Shown piece after piece: positions 1 to 7,258 of a stretch of DNA of 15,842 nt (positions within the stretch are counted from its first letter, which is position 1; the number at the start of each line of letters is the position of its first letter). Location of the stretch: the NCBI GenBank assembly GCA_004356555.1, contig SMWY01000014.1:1-15842 (forward strand), in the 5' to 3' direction. Source of the stretch: Candidatus Dadabacteria bacterium. Its GTDB lineage: Bacteria; Desulfobacterota_D; UBA1144; Nemesobacterales; UBA2774. The notes beneath the pieces were generated by a model. That model did not search any database and was not told where the DNA came from. It worked only from the letters and a program-made list of their open reading frames with translations. The position numbers were made by a program, and so were the translations under genes.

Positions 1-150
1 CCCTGGAAGGGAGTTGCCAGCTATTACCATATAGCAGTAGACGGCAACGAAAATAATGATGCAGCCTGGCACTACCCAGAGCCCAAAGAAGCTGCCAAAG
101 AGATTAAAGACCACGTGGCATTCTGGAAGGGAGTAGAGGTAACTCCGTAG
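1..150 (+). CDS. DUF427 domain protein, C-terminal part (5' end outside window)
   Basis: The frame is open from base 1 and ends at TAG 148-150, giving 49 C-terminal residues. They begin PWKGVASYYHIAVDG, continue with AAWHYPEPKEAAKEIKDHVAF and finish WKGVEVTP. The segments PWKG, AAWxYPEP and a final 'VAFWKGVEV' are typical of the end of DUF427 domains, small beta-rich proteins of unknown biochemical function. The N-terminal half is missing, so neither full length nor domain partners can be judged. It runs in the same direction as the next gene but is separated from it by a 164-bp gap containing that gene's own promoter, so it is probably a separate transcription unit. Family assignment rests on remembered motif similarity. 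Confidence 0.85.
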   Translation, partial: PWKGVASYYHIAVDGNENNDAAWHYPEPKEAAKEIKDHVAFWKGVEVTP

Positions 151-159
151 CTCTTTTTA

Positions 160-182
160 TACTAGGTCCCCAAAGCCTAGTA
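160..182 (+). other. Stem-loop after DUF427 gene, possible weak terminator
   Basis: TACTAGG (160-166) pairs with CCTAGTA (176-182), and one further T-G wobble closes a 7-nt loop. It lies 10 bp after the DUF427 stop codon. No run of T follows it (the T-run is upstream), so intrinsic termination is only a possibility. Confidence 0.3.
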
Positions 183-196
183 CTAACTAATATCAC

Positions 197-226
197 TTGA
201 CAAATGTGAGCATTATCAACTATGCT
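197..226 (+). promoter_or_regulatory. Sigma-70-type promoter of the TetR regulator gene
   Basis: A consensus -35 box TTGACA (197-202) and a -10 box TATGCT (221-226) are separated by 18 bp. The predicted start of transcription falls inside the palindrome at 232-245, so a bound repressor would block initiation. Spacing is the same as in the icmF promoter at 1094-1123. Confidence 0.75.
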
Positions 227-231
227 TTTGG

Positions 232-245
232 TGAACGAGCGTTCA
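232..245 (+). promoter_or_regulatory. TetR operator copy 1 (autoregulation)
   Basis: TGAACG-AG-CGTTCA is a 6+6 bp palindrome with a 2-bp centre. It begins 5 bp after the -10 box. The identical 14-mer occurs at 1129-1142 in front of icmF. Two identical copies at the same position relative to two promoters, one belonging to the TetR gene itself, make it the likely binding site of that protein. It is flanked by a further inverted pair (TATGCT 221-226 and AGCATA 245-250). Confidence 0.8.
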
Positions 246-314
246 GCATATGTTATGCTATCACCTAACATTCATATACAGAGAATGCTGAAGAAAAGCT
301 AGAAGGAGACCCAG

Positions 315-944
315 GTGAGTATATCTAAAAAGGAAATTGAGTCCTCAGTTAAAGACAAGGACCTAATAGAAATTAGAAGAAAGGAGATAGTAAACGCCGC
401 TGTAGATCTTTTTGTCCGTAAGGGTTTCCATAGGACTACGATCAGGGAAATTGCTCAAAAGTTTGGAATGAGTATTGGGACGTTGTATGAGTATATTAGA
501 ACAAAAGAGGATATATTAATCCTGGTATGTGACTATATTAATTCCACGGTAAGAATGAGAGTAAAGCCGTCAGTAGAAATTACCAAGGACAGTGCCCAAA
601 GCCTTAAAAACGCTATAGAAATATACTACAGAATAATTGATGAGCTGCAAGACTACATAATATTTTTATATCAGGAAACAAAATCCTTATCGCATGAAAA
701 TAGAAAGTACATATTTAAATCGGAAGAGGATATGACCGAAATCTTTGAGAATATTTTGAAGCACGGAGTTGAGCAAGGAAGTTTCAAAATAGATGAGAAA
801 AATATACTTTTAACGGCACATAATATTATGGTGCAGGGACAGATGTGGGCATTCAGGCGTTGGGCGCTTCAGAAAAATTATACTCTTGAGCGATATATAG
901 AAACACAGACTAAATCGATCTTAGATCAAATAACAAAACACTAA
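315..944 (+). CDS. TetR/AcrR-family transcriptional regulator
   Basis: This is a 209-residue cytoplasmic repressor. Residues about 20-70 form the TetR DNA-binding domain, with the helix-turn-helix TIREIAQKFGMSIGTLYEYI at 42-61 preceded by AAVDLFVRKGFHRTT. Residues about 75-209 are a helical ligand/dimer domain with no signature I can tie to a known effector. The GTG start at 315 is chosen because AGAAGGAGA (301-309) provides a good ribosome site 6 nt upstream. Length is normal for the family. Its promoter and that of icmF carry the same 14-bp palindrome, so it very probably represses itself and icmF. By analogy with TetR regulators of acyl-CoA metabolism that use similar TGAA-rich palindromes, the inducer may be an acyl-CoA; this is inference. 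Confidence 0.93.
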   Translation: MSISKKEIESSVKDKDLIEIRRKEIVNAAVDLFVRKGFHRTTIREIAQKFGMSIGTLYEYIRTKEDILILVCDYINSTVRMRVKPSVEITKDSAQSLKNAIEIYYRIIDELQDYIIFLYQETKSLSHENRKYIFKSEEDMTEIFENILKHGVEQGSFKIDEKNILLTAHNIMVQGQMWAFRRWALQKNYTLERYIETQTKSILDQITKH

Positions 945-1093
945 ATCTTATATATAAATTATTATACTCGAACTCTCTCTCTGAACAATCGCTCAACATC
1001 TTTCTACAATTCATTATCACTTTATCAACATAAATATTATATATATTTGCCTTATGGCTGCAGTTAATTGTATATATATTTACATTAACACAC

Positions 1094-1123
1094 TTGACAC
1101 AAGAGCCAATATTCATTTATAAT
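1094..1123 (+). promoter_or_regulatory. Sigma-70-type promoter of icmF
   Basis: TTGACA (1094-1099) and TATAAT (1118-1123), both perfect consensus boxes, are separated by 18 bp. The strong promoter with an operator over its start point suggests that expression is set mainly by repressor release. Confidence 0.85.
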
Positions 1124-1126
1124 AAG

Positions 1127-1144
1127 ACTGAACGAGCGTTCAGT
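1127..1144 (+). promoter_or_regulatory. TetR operator copy 2 (icmF control)
   Basis: ACTGAACG-AG-CGTTCAGT is an 8+8 bp palindrome. Its central 14 bp (1129-1142) are identical to the site at 232-245 and also start 5 bp after the -10 box. The two extra paired bases on each side may make this the tighter site; that is inference. Confidence 0.83.
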
Positions 1145-1180
1145 TAAATTATTAAAGTCTTATAGAGACAGGATCTGGTA

Positions 1181-4100
1181 ATGGCACAACAACAAATAAG
1201 AAAAGAAATAGATTCTATCTACATACCTAAAAATAAAATACGTATCGTTTCAGCTACTTCCCTATTTGACGGCCATGATGTCACTATCAACATAATGAGA
1301 AGAATCTTACAATCTTCCGGTGCTGAGGTAATACATCTTGGTCATAACCGCTCCGCAGAGGATATCGTAAATACAGCAATTCAAGAGGATGTGCAGGCAA
1401 TTGCCGTAACCTCATATCAGGGCGGTCATATGGAGTTCTTTAAATATATGTATGACCTTCTTCGGGAAAGAGACAGCGGGCATATAAAAATATTTGGAGG
1501 CGGGGGCGGAACGATACTCCCCTCCGAAATAGAGGGCCTCCATGCCTACGGTATAGCTAGAATTTATACTCCCGATGACGGGAGGGCAATGGGGCTTCAG
1601 GGAATGATTAATGATTTACTGAGTCAGATAGACTATGCATTAGGAAATATTGACTCTAACAGCATCCTAGAAAATATAAGACAGGAATCAATTAATGACT
1701 TGAGCAAATTGATATCGGCTCTAGAGAATAGTAATAAACTTGCGCGACCCGTTATGGAAAAAATTAGCCTTGAGCTAAAAAGTTTGCCCCGCATTCCAGT
1801 CTTAGGGATTACGGGAACAGGGGGCGCCGGGAAGTCCTCGATTGTTGATGAACTGGTGCGGAGATTCTTGACCGACTTTAAAGATAAACGGATCGCTATT
1901 ATTTCAGTAGACCCGTCAAAAAGAAAAACCGGAGGAGCGCTACTAGGCGACAGGATCAGAATGAACTCCATTGATAGTGAACGTGTATATATGCGCTCAC
2001 TCGCTACTCGTCAGTCAAACCTCGCTCTATCAAAACATATACCGGAAATTATTAGTATTTTAAAATTTGCTGGCTTTGATCTGATTGTGCTTGAAACCTC
2101 AGGCATTGGTCAGTCGGACACTGAGATTGTGGGGCTCTCAGATACGTCTCTATATGTAATGACCTCTGACTACGGCGCCGCAACACAGCTTGAAAAAATA
2201 GATATGCTCGATTACGCGGACTTAGTGGCGATTAATAAATTTGATAAGAGCGGCGCGCTAGATGCACTTCGTGATGTGCGGAAACAATACAGGCGCAATA
2301 ACCTGCTCTGGGACTCAAAAGATGAGGAGCTACCGATTTACGGGACAATAGCCTCTATGTTTAATGACCCTGGTGTAGATGATCTATACCGTGCAGTAAT
2401 AAAAGCCATTTCAGATAAAGGAAGCTCTCCTTTGGTTTCTACGTATAAGGGTACTTCAAAATCAAATTTAGAAAGATACATTATCCCGCCCAAAAGAACA
2501 CGTTATCTTTCTGAGATCACGGAAACAATTCACGACTACAACATTTGGGTGAATAAACAGAGAGAAACCGCACAGAAACTTTATGGAATAAAGAAAGCGA
2601 TTAAGTTACTAAATGAGAATAAAACTTCAAATAATGAAGCAAAAAAAGAATTAGAGCGGCTATATCAAAAAACATCCAAGGAACTTGACCCGGATAACTG
2701 GAAGATACTTGAGGACTGGAATAATAAGTTGGAACGTTATCATAACGACATATACGTTTATAAAGTAAGGGGCAGAGAAATTAAATCCGAGACCTACACT
2801 AACTCTCTTTCTATGAATCGGATTGCGCGAATTTCACTTCCCACATATGAGGGATATGGAGATATCCTGAGGTGGAGCCTTCAGGAAAACGTACCCGGCG
2901 AATTTCCATATACTGCAGGCGTATTCCCGTTTAAAAGACAAAACGAAGACCCAACCCGAATGTTTGCAGGAGAAGGGGGCCCCGAGAGGACCAACAAAAG
3001 GTTTCATTATGTTTCTTTAAATACTCCCGCCAAGAGGTTGTCGACCGCGTTTGATTCCGTAACCCTATATGGGGAGAACCCTGATTACCGCCCTGACATC
3101 TACGGTAAAATCGGCAATTCAGGAGTTTCAATTGCGTGCCTCGACGATGCCAAAAAACTATATAGCGGTTTTGATCTTTACAATCCCTCTACATCTGTAT
3201 CAATGACAATTAACGGCCCTGCAGCAATAGTGCTCGCATTTTTCTTAAACGCCGCAGTAGATCAGCAGTGCGAACTCTACATACGGGAAAACGGTTTGGA
3301 GAAAGAGGTACGAAAAAAAATAAAAGATATATATAAAAAAATTGATCAAAGAATTCCTGAATATAATGGGAAATTACCGGAAGGTAACGACGGTCTAGGA
3401 CTTATGCTCTTAGGCGTCACAGGTGATCAAGTGCTTTCTAAAGAGGTATATGAAAAGATAAAAAGTAAAACCCTTTCACAAGTTAGAGGAACTGTGCAGG
3501 CAGATATCCTAAAAGAAGATCAGGCGCAAAACACCTGTATATTTTCAACTGAGACATCGCTAACAATACAGGGAGACATCCAGGAGTATTTTATTGATCA
3601 TAATATTCAAAACTTCTACTCGATCTCAATTTCAGGCTATCACATGGCAGAGGCAGGAGCCAATCCTATAACTCAGCTCGCTTTCACTCTCGCAAACGGC
3701 TTTACCTTTGTAGAGTATTTTTTATCCAGAGGTATGGATGTAGACGATTTCGCGCCCAATTTTTCATTCTTCTTTTCTAACGGTTTGGAACCTGAGTACA
3801 CAGTGATCGGAAGGGTAGCGCGCCGCATTTGGGCAAAAGCCATGAAGTTAAAATACGGAGCGAACGATCGCTCTCAAAAACTCAAATACCATATTCAGAC
3901 ATCCGGCAGGTCACTGCATGCACAGGAGATATCGTTTAATGATATAAGGACCACACTTCAGGCGTTGACCGCAATATACGACAACTGTAATTCCCTACAC
4001 ACCAACGCCTATGATGAAGCCATCACGACTCCAACGGAAGAATCGGTAAGAAGAGCTATAGCAATACAGCTTATTATCAATAGAGAACTTGGGTCCGCTA

Positions 4101-4585
4101 AAAATGAAAACCCCCTTCAGGGCTCATTTTTTGTTGAGGAGCTTACCGACCTTGTTGAAGATTCTGTACTTAAAGAATTTGATAGACTGACTGAGAGGGG
4201 CGGAGTTCTTGGAGCTATGGAAAAAATGTATCAGAGGGGCAAAATTCAGGAAGAGTCGCTCCATTATGAAACTCTAAAAAACAGTGGGGAATATCCAGTA
4301 ATAGGTGTAAACACATATTTATCAGATGAGGGTTCGCCCACCATCACCCCCAAAGAGGTAACACGCTCGACAAAAGACGAAAAAGATTATCAGGTCGAAT
4401 TCGTTAAATCGGTATCAAACCGCTATAAAAAAGAATCAAGTGAAGTTATCAAGGCATTGCAGAATGCAGTAATTAATAATGAGAATACTTTTGAGAAAAT
4501 AATGGAAGCCGTAAAGTTTTGTACGCTTGGCGAGATTACCCACTCGCTCTATGAAGTGGGGGGTCAGTACCGAAGAAATATGTAG
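1181..4585 (+). CDS. icmF: Fused isobutyryl-CoA mutase IcmF (AdoCbl-dependent)
   Basis: This enzyme interconverts isobutyryl-CoA and n-butyryl-CoA by an adenosylcobalamin radical mechanism. Three parts are visible in 1134 residues. The B12-binding domain (about 18-148) has FDGHD, with His32 as likely cobalt ligand, TSYQGG (77-82) and GGGGG (106-110). The MeaB-type chaperone GTPase (about 200-430) has Walker A GTGGAGKS (212-219) and NKFD (352-355). The mutase barrel (about 545-1134) follows a helical linker. Phe595 (RMFAGEG) and Gln783 (QAQNTC) match the Phe/Gln pair of isobutyryl-CoA mutases rather than the Tyr/Arg pair of methylmalonyl-CoA mutase. The ATG has AGGA (1170-1173) 7 nt upstream. 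Roles in valine or branched-chain acyl-CoA metabolism are likely; pivalyl/isovaleryl-CoA side activity is known in the family. No cobalamin riboswitch is seen in the leader. Confidence 0.96.
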   Translation: MAQQQIRKEIDSIYIPKNKIRIVSATSLFDGHDVTINIMRRILQSSGAEVIHLGHNRSAEDIVNTAIQEDVQAIAVTSYQGGHMEFFKYMYDLLRERDSGHIKIFGGGGGTILPSEIEGLHAYGIARIYTPDDGRAMGLQGMINDLLSQIDYALGNIDSNSILENIRQESINDLSKLISALENSNKLARPVMEKISLELKSLPRIPVLGITGTGGAGKSSIVDELVRRFLTDFKDKRIAIISVDPSKRKTGGALLGDRIRMNSIDSERVYMRSLATRQSNLALSKHIPEIISILKFAGFDLIVLETSGIGQSDTEIVGLSDTSLYVMTSDYGAATQLEKIDMLDYADLVAINKFDKSGALDALRDVRKQYRRNNLLWDSKDEELPIYGTIASMFNDPGVDDLYRAVIKAISDKGSSPLVSTYKGTSKSNLERYIIPPKRTRYLSEITETIHDYNIWVNKQRETAQKLYGIKKAIKLLNENKTSNNEAKKELERLYQKTSKELDPDNWKILEDWNNKLERYHNDIYVYKVRGREIKSETYTNSLSMNRIARISLPTYEGYGDILRWSLQENVPGEFPYTAGVFPFKRQNEDPTRMFAGEGGPERTNKRFHYVSLNTPAKRLSTAFDSVTLYGENPDYRPDIYGKIGNSGVSIACLDDAKKLYSGFDLYNPSTSVSMTINGPAAIVLAFFLNAAVDQQCELYIRENGLEKEVRKKIKDIYKKIDQRIPEYNGKLPEGNDGLGLMLLGVTGDQVLSKEVYEKIKSKTLSQVRGTVQADILKEDQAQNTCIFSTETSLTIQGDIQEYFIDHNIQNFYSISISGYHMAEAGANPITQLAFTLANGFTFVEYFLSRGMDVDDFAPNFSFFFSNGLEPEYTVIGRVARRIWAKAMKLKYGANDRSQKLKYHIQTSGRSLHAQEISFNDIRTTLQALTAIYDNCNSLHTNAYDEAITTPTEESVRRAIAIQLIINRELGSAKNENPLQGSFFVEELTDLVEDSVLKEFDRLTERGGVLGAMEKMYQRGKIQEESLHYETLKNSGEYPVIGVNTYLSDEGSPTITPKEVTRSTKDEKDYQVEFVKSVSNRYKKESSEVIKALQNAVINNENTFEKIMEAVKFCTLGEITHSLYEVGGQYRRNM

Positions 4586-4592
4586 AAAATTT

Positions 4593-4718
4593 CTAGAGCT
4601 TTTTATACCATTCAATAGCAATTACTTCTCCTCTTGCCAGGTCCTCGATACGGCACTCTGATAGATAAGAGTATGTGCTTGCGAACTCAAACCAGAACTC
4701 AAATTTGACCTTGTCCAT
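4593..4718 (-). pseudogene. N-terminal remnant of a 2-hydroxychromene-2-carboxylate isomerase-like gene
   Basis: Read on the minus strand from ATG 4718-4716, 41 codons are followed by TAG (4595-4593). The product starts MDKVKFEFWFEFASTYSYLS and continues ECRIEDLARGEVIAIEW before ending YKKL. The FWFxFxSTYSYL start, the RIEDLA helix and the I-E-W strand match the first 35-40 residues of DsbA-like HCCA isomerases, normally about 200 residues long. After the W the family sequence (usually KPFLLGPIF-like) is lost and the frame stops 8 bp from the icmF stop codon. A strong terminator sits 17 bp upstream of its ATG, leaving no room for a promoter. It therefore looks like a truncated, silent gene end; a short functional peptide is less likely. 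Confidence 0.65.
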
Positions 4719-4732
4719 ATCGTTTAATCCCT

Positions 4733-4775
4733 AAAAAAATCCCACTAAGGGTTTTGCCTTAAATGGGATTTTTCT
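4733..4775. terminator. Bidirectional intrinsic terminator between icmF and ferritin gene
   Basis: AAAAATCCCA (4735-4744) pairs perfectly with TGGGATTTTT (4764-4773). An inner TAAGG/CCTTA stem closes a GTTTTG loop, with a small C/AA internal loop between the two stems. A-rich and T-rich outer arms give a U-run in both directions, as suits the convergent genes icmF (plus) and ftnA (minus). Confidence 0.88.
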
Positions 4776-4811
4776 TTAAATCAAATCCATTCGTTGAACA
4801 ATATTAAACAG

Positions 4812-5309
4812 CTACTCCACTGAACTCCTCTCTGAGAGCTGTGCATCCAAAATAAGGAGGGCGGAACTGTTATCGCCCGCCAATTTTAGTTTATCTAAAA
4901 TCTCATTTGCGCTTTTTTCCTCTTCTACCTGCTCCTGTATAAACCACTGTAGTTCTACAGAGGTGGCATGATCGTTTTCGCTGATCGCCTGTTCATAGAG
5001 CTTGTTTATCATCCCCGTAACCTCTCTTTCATTATCTAAAACTATCTGAAATATCTCTTTTAAAGATTTAAACTTTGTCTGTGGTTTATCTATCGAGTGA
5101 AGAACTACACGTCCGTCGCGGTTAATAATGTAATCAAATAGCCTCATCGCATGCGCAAGTTCTTCCTCGCTCTGCTTTCTCATCCAAGTTGCAAAACCCT
5201 GCATATTAATAGATTCGCAGTAAGCTGCCATAGAAAGATATGTGTAAGACGAAAAGTACTCGTTCTTTATCTGATTGTTAAGTGCATCCTGAATCTCTTT
5301 ACTTAGCAT
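4812..5309 (-). CDS. ftnA: Bacterial non-haem ferritin (FtnA type)
   Basis: This is an iron-storage protein that oxidises Fe(II) and stores it as a mineral in a 24-subunit shell. The 165-residue product aligns along its length with E. coli FtnA, and all ferroxidase ligands fall at the same positions: Glu17, Glu50, His53, Glu94, Gln127 and Glu130. It lacks the haem-ligand arrangement of bacterioferritin and is longer than Dps. The start at ATG 5309-5307 is chosen because GGAGG (5319-5315) stands 5 nt upstream; the frame can be extended 13 codons to a TTG at 5348, but that start has no ribosome site and adds residues outside the ferritin fold. It is convergent with icmF and divergent from the MFS gene. 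Confidence 0.95.
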   Translation of the reverse strand: MLSKEIQDALNNQIKNEYFSSYTYLSMAAYCESINMQGFATWMRKQSEEELAHAMRLFDYIINRDGRVVLHSIDKPQTKFKSLKEIFQIVLDNEREVTGMINKLYEQAISENDHATSVELQWFIQEQVEEEKSANEILDKLKLAGDNSSALLILDAQLSERSSVE

Positions 5310-5365
5310 AATGACCTCCGAGTGATTTATTTCCTTAATTAGCCCCAAATCCTTAAACTACATAC

Positions 5366-5394
5366 ATTATCTCATAATATGGAACTAATTTCAA
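5366..5394 (-). promoter_or_regulatory. Promoter of the ferritin gene
   Basis: On the minus strand TTGAAA (5394-5389) and GATAAT (5371-5366) are separated by 17 bp, about 57 bp upstream of the ATG. Both boxes are one base off consensus. Confidence 0.6.
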
Positions 5395-5407
5395 GTAATT
5401 ATTAGGT

Positions 5408-5426
5408 GGAAATGATTACCATTTAC
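5408..5426 (-). promoter_or_regulatory. Fur-box-like site upstream of the ferritin promoter
   Basis: Minus-strand GTAAATGGTAATCATTTCC agrees with the classical 19-bp Fur box GATAATGATAATCATTATC at 14 positions, with the core AATGGTAATCATT differing at one. It ends 13 bp upstream of the -35 box. That position suits Fur-dependent activation or derepression rather than simple blocking, as reported for some ferritin genes. It could be a chance AT-rich match. Confidence 0.4.
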
Positions 5427-5461
5427 TTATCTTTTAGAAATATTTTGAGTATATAAAAGTC

Positions 5462-5489
5462 TTTACAAAAAACACTGTAACTATATAGC
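5462..5489 (+). promoter_or_regulatory. Possible promoter for the MFS gene
   Basis: TTTACA (5462-5467) and TATAGC (5484-5489) are 16 bp apart, leaving a leader of about 125 nt before the MFS start. The rest of the 312-bp divergent interval (5310-5621) holds only the ferritin promoter and the Fur-like site; no small gene is seen. Confidence 0.35.
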
Positions 5490-5621
5490 ATTAGTTGGCC
5501 GTTTAGAGATCGGTTTTCTAATCAGAGAAGTTTAAGGCTCATTGGCTTTTGAGTGATTTCCAATAATAATACTAAATAATCTGAGGTTAACTGTGCCCTA
5601 ACAAACCGTTTAAAGTGAATA

Positions 5622-6902
5622 ATGCCTATAGTCAATTCTCATAAAAATAAACGCGGAGAAATCCTGAGCTGGTGTATGTATGACTGGGCAAATTCTGCCT
5701 TTGCCACAACAGTCATGGCTGCGGTGCTTCCGGTTTACTATAGCCAGGTTGCAGGGGTTAACCTGCCAGGTAATACGGCAACAGTGTACTGGGGATATAC
5801 AACCGCGGGAGCGCTCTTAATCTCAGCATTTTTGGCTCCTATAATGGGGGCTATTGCGGATTACTCAGGGACTAAGAAAAAACTTTTAATGACTTTTGCT
5901 GCGCTTGGAATCTTTGCTACAGCACTTCTTTACTTTGTCACCACCGGTGACTGGCTCATGGCCTCTGTATTTTTTATTCTAGGCAACATAGGGTTTGCAA
6001 CATCTGAAGTGTTCTACAACTCATTACTTCCGCACATTGCTAGCCCCGAAAAAATGGACCAGGTATCAACTAAAGGATACGCCCTTGGGTACCTAGGGGG
6101 AGGAATTCTCCTTGGTATAAACGTGTTAATGATTGAGCTGATGTCTGACAAAATACTTGCTACTCGCCTCTCTTTTGTGACAGTTTCAATTTGGTGGGCA
6201 ATTTTCACTATCCCTATTCTGAGAAATGTCAGGGAACCTAAAGTTAAAGAAAACATAGGCCCGCATATTAATCCCTTAACAGGGGGTTTTAAAAGAGTAG
6301 CCACTACATTCAAAGAACTTAGAAGCTACAGAGAGTTATTCCTTTTCTTAGTCGCCTTCTGGATATATAACGATGGTATTGGGACAATCATCAAGATGGC
6401 TACGATTTACGGTGTTGAAATAGGCATTGATCAAACAACTCTAATAGGGGCGCTGCTCATGACCCAGTTCGTGGGGATCCCATTTTCTTTCGCCTTCGGA
6501 AGACTGGCAAAATATATAGGGACTAAAAACTCAATCCTTTTTGGACTCTTTGTCTACACAATGATTTCAATCGGCGGCTACTTCATGGAGACAGCGCTTC
6601 ACTTTTGGATCCTGGCATTTCTAGTAGGCACAGTACAGGGAGGAACTCAAGCTCTCAGCCGTTCTTTGTTTGGCTCTATGCTGCCTAAATCAAAAACGGG
6701 TGAATTTTATGGCTTTTACGGAATGAGTTCAAAATTTGCAGGTATTATTGGACCCTTGGTATTTGCTATTGTATCTCAAATAGCAGGCTCAAGCCGGCTT
6801 AGCATTCTATCATTAATTGTGTTTTTTATATTGGGTGCTTTTTTACTAAGCAGGGTAGATGAAAAAAAGGGTATTGAGAACGCTCAGGAAAATAGTATTT
6901 AA
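5622..6902 (+). CDS. UMF1-family MFS transporter (Atg22-like)
   Basis: A 426-residue inner-membrane permease with about 12 hydrophobic segments. The N-terminal CMYDWANSAFATTVMAAVLP (18-37) is the hallmark of the UMF1 / vacuole-effluxer Atg22-like branch of the major facilitator superfamily. Further support comes from the long soluble loop around residues 200-230 between the two six-helix halves and the second-half motif GGTQALSRSLFG (about 341-352). The substrate in bacteria is not established; eukaryotic Atg22 exports amino acids from the vacuole, which cannot be transferred with confidence. The ATG at 5622 follows no good Shine-Dalgarno sequence (only AAAGTGA nearby), so translation may be weak. 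It is monocistronic, between ftnA (divergent) and the origin. Confidence 0.9.
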   Translation: MPIVNSHKNKRGEILSWCMYDWANSAFATTVMAAVLPVYYSQVAGVNLPGNTATVYWGYTTAGALLISAFLAPIMGAIADYSGTKKKLLMTFAALGIFATALLYFVTTGDWLMASVFFILGNIGFATSEVFYNSLLPHIASPEKMDQVSTKGYALGYLGGGILLGINVLMIELMSDKILATRLSFVTVSIWWAIFTIPILRNVREPKVKENIGPHINPLTGGFKRVATTFKELRSYRELFLFLVAFWIYNDGIGTIIKMATIYGVEIGIDQTTLIGALLMTQFVGIPFSFAFGRLAKYIGTKNSILFGLFVYTMISIGGYFMETALHFWILAFLVGTVQGGTQALSRSLFGSMLPKSKTGEFYGFYGMSSKFAGIIGPLVFAIVSQIAGSSRLSILSLIVFFILGAFLLSRVDEKKGIENAQENSI

Positions 6903-7258
6903 GAACAAAAATAGCACCATAAAAAACTAAAATATTTACCCCTGAAATTTCTTAAAAAAATCTATGTTTTCGGTGATTTGCAAATAAAACGGTGTCCAGT
7001 GACCTGTGGATAACTTCTAAATTGTGCGATCTTAGATGAAAAAAACAACAGCAAATATAAAGCTAAATTCCCTACGTAACTAACTGTAATTATGTAATAA
7101 TAAAAAAAAACTTGACAAGGTATTTTATGATCTGTTAGGATGTATCCTACTGGATTGGATGGGACACTTCATAGACTAACTTTCTACACAAAAGTTGTCC
7201 ACATGCTGTTGATAGTTTGTGGGTAAGTTGTTTTTGCAAAGGAGTATTGGAGGGATAA
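6903..7258. other. Origin sub-region upstream of dnaA (DnaA-box cluster 1)
   Basis: This 356-bp gene-free interval holds one perfect DnaA box, TGTGGATAA (7005-7013, box on minus strand), and two one-mismatch boxes near dnaA: TTGTCCACA (7195-7203, plus) and TGTGGGTAA (7218-7226, minus). It also holds the dnaA promoter (7112-7141). A run of nine A (7102-7110) lies just before the promoter. With the second cluster after dnaA this resembles the two-part origins of Bacillus and Helicobacter. No small ORF or RNA gene is evident. Confidence 0.7.
7112..7149 (+). promoter_or_regulatory. dnaA promoter with palindrome over the -10 box
   Basis: TTGACA (7112-7117), 18 bp, then TAGGAT (7136-7141). The -10 box is the left half of the perfect palindrome TAGGAT-GT-ATCCTA (7136-7149), a plausible binding site for a regulator that would cover the melting region. 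The leader also contains two one-mismatch DnaA boxes, which would allow DnaA autoregulation. Confidence 0.6.

Noticed and set aside
945..1180. Possible cobalamin riboswitch ahead of the B12-dependent icmF
   Set aside because: The region is very AT-rich and shows no B12-box-like conserved sequence; the promoter leaves only about 50 nt of leader, too short for such a riboswitch.
1633..1971. 112-codon minus-strand frame inside icmF
   Set aside because: It lies opposite the G-protein domain coding sequence with its P-loop and has no promoter or ribosome site; it is a shadow.
5310..5348. Longer ferritin start at TTG 5348 adding 13 residues
   Set aside because: It has no ribosome site, whereas ATG 5309 has GGAGG at ideal spacing and matches the ferritin N-terminus.
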